Below, piece by piece: positions 14,379 through 18,830 of a stretch of DNA of 18,830 bases; within the stretch, counting starts at the first letter, position 1; each line of letters opens with the position of its first letter. Both the position numbers and the translations under genes were made by a program. The notes under the pieces were generated by a model. That model did not search any database. It was given only the letters and a program-made list of their open reading frames with translations, and was not told the DNA's origin. Source of the DNA: JAAYKS01 sp964479435 (GTDB taxonomy: Bacteria; Bacillota; Clostridia; Saccharofermentanales; UBA5734); contig CAYZME010000038.1 in the NCBI GenBank assembly GCA_964479435.1, forward strand, positions 1-18,830, given 5' to 3'.

Positions 14379-14996
14379 ATGAAACTGAAGGATCAGTGTA
14401 CCATTCCGAATATTCTGACCCTGATCAGATTTTTTTGCATCCCCGTCATGGCGAAGTACATCCTGGCCGGGGATGATTTTCGTAAACCCGCATTTGTGAT
14501 GTATGCCGCGATCTGGTCAACGGATCTGCTGGACGGGTATATTGCGCGTCGGTATCACCAGGTCACCGATCTGGGGAAACTGATGGATCCGTTTGTGGAC
14601 AAAGTGATGCAGTTTACCGCGTCCGTCACATTGTATGGCATCGGCAAAATTCCTTTCTGGGTCCCCTTGTTTGTGGCATCGAAGGAAGCGCTGATGCTCA
14701 TTGGCACTGCGGTTGTACTTCGTTCCCGGCGCCAGGTCGTATTCGCCCGCTGGTACGGCAAGTTGGCGACATTCACATTTGTAGCCGGTTCAGGCGCGAT
14801 GGTCTGGATGGAAACACCGACCGCTGTCCGTTGGGCACCGTGGATTTTTATCCCTGTGATTTTGCTGTCATTTTTGGCCTTGTCACACTATGCAATCGCC
14901 GGCGTGCGGATGCTGACCGGCAAGACCGATACAACCGAGCGCACGTTTGATTCTGACGGCCAAACCGGTGGCGATGGGGACCGGCAGAAAGATTGA
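14379..14996 (+). CDS. pgsA: CDP-diacylglycerol-glycerol-3-phosphate 3-phosphatidyltransferase
   Basis: Membrane enzyme making phosphatidylglycerol phosphate from CDP-diacylglycerol and glycerol 3-phosphate, the committed step to phosphatidylglycerol and cardiolipin. The CDP-alcohol phosphotransferase signature D-x2-D-G-x2-A-R-x8-G-x3-D-x3-D is exact (D49, D52, G53, A56, R57, G66, D70, D74). It begins with the typical IPNILTLIRF and has several hydrophobic segments, the last around WIFIPVILLSFLALSHYAI. The 205-residue length includes a polar, Asp/Thr-rich C-terminal tail. The frame extends to TTG 14340 and ATG 14367, but both lie inside the promoter, so 14379 is the usable start. No Shine-Dalgarno sequence is visible. 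PgsA rather than phosphatidylserine synthase is favoured by the IPNxLTxxR start and length. Confidence 0.92.
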   Translation: MKLKDQCTIPNILTLIRFFCIPVMAKYILAGDDFRKPAFVMYAAIWSTDLLDGYIARRYHQVTDLGKLMDPFVDKVMQFTASVTLYGIGKIPFWVPLFVASKEALMLIGTAVVLRSRRQVVFARWYGKLATFTFVAGSGAMVWMETPTAVRWAPWIFIPVILLSFLALSHYAIAGVRMLTGKTDTTERTFDSDGQTGGDGDRQKD

Positions 14997-15004
14997 CTTC
15001 GTAC

Positions 15005-17401
15005 ATGGATACACGCACCCGCAAGATTCTCGAGTATGACAAAATCATCGATCAGTTGGTGTCCCGTGCGCACTCGTTGCCGGGGCGTGAAATGTGCGCG
15101 TCGCTGACACCTTCCACCTCTGTCGATGAGGCTGGGTCACGGCAGCGGGATACAGATGACGCGGTGCAGGTTTTGTTGGCCAAAGGGACTCCGCCTTTGT
15201 CCGGATTGACCGACGCACGACCTCTGGCCGCCCGCGCGGTGGCCGGCGCGATGCTGAGTTGCAAAGAATTAATGCAAACTTCCGCCTTGCTACGGGCTGT
15301 TGCGCGTCTGCAGGCATTTATTCCCTCTTCCGCTACGGAAAACCGCCTGTACGCAGCGATGGCGCGTTTGATCCCGGTGCCTCCACTGGTGCAGGCGATT
15401 GACGGCGCGATCATCAGCGAGGAGGAGCTGAGCGATCGCGCCAGTCCTGAGCTATACAACATCCGCCGCCGAATCCGCGACGCACAAGCTAAAGTCAAAG
15501 AGATCCTGGAGCGCATTGTGCGCTCACAAGCACGTGTGCTGCAAGAACAGCTGATCACGATGCGCGGAGATCGCTATGTGGTACCCGTGCGGGCAGAATT
15601 GCGCAATGAATTGCAAGGAATCGTCCATGACGTGTCATCCAGCGGCTCGACCCTGTTTGTCGAGCCCATCGCTGTGGTGGAGGCCAACAACCGAATCCGC
15701 GAGTGGCGGGCGCGTGAGCAAGAGGAGATCGAACGGATTCTGGCGGCGTTGTCCGCTCAGGTTGCGGTGCATGCTGACGAAATCGCGGTTGATGTCGCGA
15801 CCATGACATGGATCGACTTTCAGGTTGCCAAGGCGCGTTTGGCTTTCGATATGAAAGCCATGCCGCCACGACTCAACGATACAGGCCGGATTGTACTAAA
15901 AGGCGCGCGGCACCCCTTGATTCCTCATGACCAGGTGGTGCCGATCGATTTTCATATCGGCACACAATTCCGCACGTTGGTGATTACCGGACCCAATACC
16001 GGAGGAAAAACGGTCGCGCTCAAAACATGCGGGTTGCTAAGCCTGATGGCTGCTGCCGGCTTACAGATCCCGGCTCGGGAGCACTCGGAACTCTCTTTGT
16101 TCGATGAGATTCTGGCCGATATCGGCGACGAGCAAAGCATCGAGCAAAGCCTCAGCACGTTCTCCTCTCATATGTCGCAACTGGTGGCCATCACCCGCCG
16201 CGCCGGCAGGGGAACCCTGGTTCTCGTTGATGAACTGGGCGCCGGGACCGACCCTTCGGAAGGCGCCGCACTGGCTATCTCAATCCTTGAGCATCTGCGG
16301 GCCCGCGGGTGTGTGACGGTTGCGACGACTCACTACAAAGAGTTGAAAGGCTACGCGATCGAGACGCCGGGCGTGGAAAACGCCTGTTGTGAATTTGACA
16401 CCGAGACTTTGCGCCCGACCTACCGTTTGCTGATCGGCGTTCCCGGAGTCAGCAACGCGTTTGCGATCTCGGGAAAACTGGGGTTGGCGCCGTCGATCAT
16501 CGAAGCGGCCAGGAAGCGGATGTCAGAAGAGGGTATGCGTTTTGAAGAGCTGCTGCAGGAAGTGGAACGCAGCCACGCGGCCAGTATACAAATGCGTGAC
16601 GAAACGACCGCATTGCACGCGGCGGCAAAGCAAGAACACGAACAAGCGCTGCATGTGCGACAAGAATTGGAGCGCAAACGGGCTGATTATTTACAGCGGG
16701 CGCGCGAGGAAGCCCGGCGCGAACTCGTGGCGTATCTGGATGAGGCGGAAACGCTGCTGGCTGAGGCAAAGCAGGCGATGCAAGCGCAGGAGGCCGCGGC
16801 TGCCAGTGAGTTGGCGCTCGCGGTACGCAAAGGGTTGCGCGAGCAGATGCGGGCTGTGGAAGATCAGATCGGCCGCGCCACACTCGACGCGTATGATCCG
16901 GGCGGGGTGCCGGAAACCATTGAGATGGGCGGCGTCTATTACGCGGCGTCCCTTCAGATGGAAGGCAAAGTCGTGGAAGGCCCGGACGCCCGCGATTGTT
17001 ATACATTGGTCAGCGGTGCGATCCGCGCGACGATCCCGCGGTCCATGCTCCGCATGCCTGATTCGGCGCGCGCAAAGAAAAAAGCGCGTGCGGCGTCGAT
17101 TGGGAATCGGCGAAGTGGCCGCGGCGGTCAGGTGGCTGTGCCTTCAAAAGCCATGACTTTTCGTCCGGAAATTCATCTGCTGGGCCTGACCGTTGAAGAA
17201 GCGCTGGTCGCTTTGGATAAACACCTGGACGAGTCGGTGCTCGCCGGCGCGCACGCGGTCCGGATCGTGCACGGAAAAGGGACGGGGGCTTTGCGTGCCG
17301 CCATTTCCCAATTCTTGCGCAAAGATGCTCGGGTCTCTTCTTTTCGCTTGGGAAGCTATGGTGAAGGGGACAGCGGTGTGACACAAGCCGAGCTCAAATA
17401 G
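15005..17401 (+). CDS. mutS2: MutS2 family protein (Smr-domain ATPase)
   Basis: MutS paralogue of 798 residues without the mismatch-recognition domain. Family roles include suppressing homologous recombination and, in B. subtilis, acting on collided ribosomes (RqcU). I chose ATG 15005 because MDTRTRKILEYDKII fits the family start; the TTG at 14993 is just upstream and overlaps the pgsA stop. Order of parts: clamp/core helices; ATPase with Walker A GPNTGGKT (329-336) and Walker B/signature DELGAGTDPSEG; long Glu/Ala/Gln/Arg coiled coil (about 510-630); a basic linker; and a C-terminal Smr domain (about 720-798) with HGKGTG (756-761). The Smr motif usually written LDLRG reads IHLLG here, so the Asp and Arg linked to nuclease activity are absent. 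The gene lies nine bases after pgsA and is convergent with the next gene. Confidence 0.95.
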   Translation: MDTRTRKILEYDKIIDQLVSRAHSLPGREMCASLTPSTSVDEAGSRQRDTDDAVQVLLAKGTPPLSGLTDARPLAARAVAGAMLSCKELMQTSALLRAVARLQAFIPSSATENRLYAAMARLIPVPPLVQAIDGAIISEEELSDRASPELYNIRRRIRDAQAKVKEILERIVRSQARVLQEQLITMRGDRYVVPVRAELRNELQGIVHDVSSSGSTLFVEPIAVVEANNRIREWRAREQEEIERILAALSAQVAVHADEIAVDVATMTWIDFQVAKARLAFDMKAMPPRLNDTGRIVLKGARHPLIPHDQVVPIDFHIGTQFRTLVITGPNTGGKTVALKTCGLLSLMAAAGLQIPAREHSELSLFDEILADIGDEQSIEQSLSTFSSHMSQLVAITRRAGRGTLVLVDELGAGTDPSEGAALAISILEHLRARGCVTVATTHYKELKGYAIETPGVENACCEFDTETLRPTYRLLIGVPGVSNAFAISGKLGLAPSIIEAARKRMSEEGMRFEELLQEVERSHAASIQMRDETTALHAAAKQEHEQALHVRQELERKRADYLQRAREEARRELVAYLDEAETLLAEAKQAMQAQEAAAASELALAVRKGLREQMRAVEDQIGRATLDAYDPGGVPETIEMGGVYYAASLQMEGKVVEGPDARDCYTLVSGAIRATIPRSMLRMPDSARAKKKARAASIGNRRSGRGGQVAVPSKAMTFRPEIHLLGLTVEEALVALDKHLDESVLAGAHAVRIVHGKGTGALRAAISQFLRKDARVSSFRLGSYGEGDSGVTQAELK

Positions 17402-17448
17402 CCTGTAGAAAAAGCGGGCCTGATTCCGCAAACGTCCGGCCGAAAAGG
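17402..17448. other. Short convergent gap; weak hairpin only
   Basis: Forty-seven bases between the mutS2 and phosphoglycerate-mutase-like stops. On the minus strand GCGG, an eight-base loop and CCGC (17429-17414) are followed by TTTTTC, a weak candidate terminator for the minus-strand gene. I see no convincing plus-strand terminator after mutS2. Confidence 0.3.
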
Positions 17449-18687
17449 TCAAAATCCACCTGGAGAAACAAAACGTCCGAAAAGAGTGTGGCCTTTCTCA
17501 ATCAGCCAGCCGGTGCGGGCGCAAGCTTCTTCGTCATAGGCGTCCGCGGCCGGATGTCCGAATCGTTCGCCAGAGCTGTCGAATATGGCAAAGGGCACGG
17601 CCTCACGTGTATGGGTCCGCAGTTCGATCGGTGTGGCGTGATCCGGCAGGATCAGTATGCGGTATGCCTCCCCGGTCGCGCGGCGGTGCGCTTCCAACCA
17701 GGACCACACAGGTCCGATGATGTCCTGGTCAATTCTCTCAATGGCATGGATTTTATTTTCCAGTTCCGCGCGGTGTCCACATTCATCCGGTGCCTCGACA
17801 TGGATATAAACATAATCCTGGCCGCGGGCCAACTCAACGATGGCCGCCTCGCCCTTGCCGATGAAATTGGTATGGATATTGCCGGTCGCCCCTGGCACTG
17901 CCACCACGTGAATCCCCATGCAAATCCCCAGCCCGCGGATTAAATCGACCGCTGAAATCACGGATCCACGCACGCCGTACAGGTCCGCGAGGTGTGGCAA
18001 TCCGGGTTTTGTCCCTTGGCCCCAGATCCAGATGGCGTTGGCGGGATGCAGGTTTTGATCGACACGGGCCCGGTTGATTGGATGCGTTTCAAGCATGTCG
18101 AGGCTCTGGCGCATCAGCGCCAGCAAACGCTCTGCCCCTTCTCCCCGCGGCAGATACGACCCGACCGTTTGCGTGAGGATATCGTGCGGCGGGGTGGTCT
18201 TGATCGAGAGCGGCCCGCGGTGCCACACCATACAATGGCGGTAACTGATGCCCGGATAAAAGCGGAGGCCCTCGGCCGCCAGCTGTTCATTGAGGGTTTG
18301 CACCAAAATCGCGGCGTCATCGCTGCCGATCTCATCGGCGGAATAGTCCGTCATTTCACGCGTCTCATATGCGCCATGTCCGCCCAGTGTAACCAGGTTG
18401 GTGCGGAAAGCCACGTCATCTGGTCGCAAGGGAACCCCCATGCTGACGGCTTCCAAAGGGGATCGTCCGGTGTAATAGCGGATGGGGTCGTAGCCCATCA
18501 CCGACATGTTGGCCGTGTCGCTACCGGGGGGCACGCCATCCGGGATGGTCTGGATCAAACCGGCCGCGCCTTCACGGGCCATGCGGTCCATATGCGGCTT
18601 TCTGGCACGCATCATCGGCGTTTGCCCGCCGAGCGCGTCGATGGGGCGATCTGCCATCCCGTCAGACAGAAAGACTACATATTTCAC
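17449..18687 (-). CDS. Archaeal-type cofactor-independent phosphoglycerate mutase or related homoserine kinase
   Basis: Alkaline-phosphatase superfamily protein of 412 residues. The N-terminal metal Asp is D9 in FLSDGMAD, and the catalytic Ser is probably S56 in PPGSDTANMSVMGYDP. The C-terminal metal motifs are VEAPDECGHRAE and LPDHATP. The start is GTG 18687, with GAGG about seven bases upstream. The family holds true 2,3-BPG-independent phosphoglycerate mutases (ApgM) and a bacterial branch proposed on genome context to be an alternative homoserine kinase (TIGR02535). Segments such as PANAIWIWGQGTKPGLP and YRHCMVW resemble, from memory, the latter branch. The neighbours in view do not decide: pfkA and phosphoglucomutase lie on the other strand, and no threonine genes are seen. 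It follows the decarboxylase beta subunit by 47 bases and may share its transcript. Confidence 0.85.
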   Translation of the reverse strand: MKYVVFLSDGMADRPIDALGGQTPMMRARKPHMDRMAREGAAGLIQTIPDGVPPGSDTANMSVMGYDPIRYYTGRSPLEAVSMGVPLRPDDVAFRTNLVTLGGHGAYETREMTDYSADEIGSDDAAILVQTLNEQLAAEGLRFYPGISYRHCMVWHRGPLSIKTTPPHDILTQTVGSYLPRGEGAERLLALMRQSLDMLETHPINRARVDQNLHPANAIWIWGQGTKPGLPHLADLYGVRGSVISAVDLIRGLGICMGIHVVAVPGATGNIHTNFIGKGEAAIVELARGQDYVYIHVEAPDECGHRAELENKIHAIERIDQDIIGPVWSWLEAHRRATGEAYRILILPDHATPIELRTHTREAVPFAIFDSSGERFGHPAADAYDEEACARTGWLIEKGHTLFGRFVSPGGF

Positions 18688-18734
18688 GCCACTACCTCGA
18701 TAAAAGGACTACGGGCCTTCTTGCCGGACGCACC

Positions 18735-18830
18735 TTACTTGAGCAGTGCCAGCAGGATTCCAGCGGCGACCGCGGAACCGATGACACCGGCGACATTGGG
18801 TCCCATCGCGTGCATCAGCAAAAAGTTGGA
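18735..18830 (-). CDS. Sodium-translocating decarboxylase beta subunit (OadB/GcdB/MmdB family), C-terminal 31 residues
   Basis: Only the last 31 codons and the TAA are in the window; the gene continues beyond the right edge. The residues LLMHAMGPNVAGVIGSAVAA, followed by GILLALLK, match the conserved final membrane segment of the beta subunit of biotin-dependent Na+-pumping decarboxylases (oxaloacetate, glutaconyl-CoA or methylmalonyl-CoA). This subunit performs carboxybiotin decarboxylation coupled to Na+ export. Which substrate the complex uses cannot be told from this end. It suggests an anaerobic or fermentative organism using a sodium gradient. The phosphoglycerate-mutase-like gene follows on the same strand. 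Confidence 0.8.
   Translation of the reverse strand, partial: SNFLLMHAMGPNVAGVIGSAVAAGILLALLK

Noticed and set aside
16461..17156. 231-residue plus-strand frame inside mutS2
   Set aside because: Out-of-frame read of the MutS2 coiled coil; Arg/Trp/Cys-rich composition typical of a shadow frame.
17402..17448. Strong bidirectional terminator between mutS2 and the convergent gene
   Set aside because: Only a four-pair stem with a T-run on the minus strand is visible; not enough for a confident call.
1..18830. CRISPR array, IS element, prophage, toxin-antitoxin or defence island
   Set aside because: The only repeat array found is the 17-bp tandem pair near 5650; no transposase, integrase or defence domains occur, and every sizeable non-shadow frame is a housekeeping gene.

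Overview
This 18.8 kb window is a dense, moderately GC-rich bacterial chromosome segment. I infer Bacillota, most likely class Clostridia. The reasons are the recG-rsmD-coaD-coiled-coil protein order, a pgcA-type phosphoglucomutase next to dnaE and pfkA, a MutS2 protein, frequent GTG/TTG starts, and the C-terminal end of a sodium-pump decarboxylase beta subunit at the right edge. Finer taxonomy cannot be read from this sequence alone.

Layout, left to right. (1) Plus-strand genes at 1-4369: nth (5'-truncated by the window), recG, rsmD, coaD and a small coiled-coil protein. They are tightly packed with overlapping or nearly touching ends. (2) A strong hairpin terminator (4392-4421) separates them from convergent ilvE (minus, 4472-5542). 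(3) A 193-bp divergent region between ilvE and uvrB holds a promoter for each gene, a tandem 17-bp repeat and a LexA/DinR-like operator. (4) uvrB (5736-7748). (5) A new promoter at about 7807-7815 leads into pgcA-like phosphoglucomutase, dnaE and pfkA, which look co-transcribed. (6) A consensus promoter (14340-14368) drives pgsA, followed by mutS2. (7) Convergent minus-strand genes: an archaeal-type phosphoglycerate mutase/putative homoserine kinase (17449-18687) and the last 31 codons of an OadB/GcdB/MmdB-like beta subunit (18735-18830).

Functionally this is housekeeping: DNA repair and recombination (Nth, RecG, UvrB, MutS2), replication (DnaE), CoA synthesis (CoaD), rRNA methylation (RsmD), branched-chain amino acid metabolism (IlvE), central carbon metabolism (phosphoglucomutase, PfkA, possibly the PGM-like protein) and phospholipid synthesis (PgsA). 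All complete genes appear intact. I see no tRNA or rRNA genes, CRISPR array, insertion sequence, prophage or toxin-antitoxin module. I found no convincing undescribed multi-gene system. The most interesting signals are regulatory: promoters placing the uvrB and pgsA start codons at or within a few bases of the predicted transcript 5' end, and the repeat plus LexA-like site ahead of uvrB.
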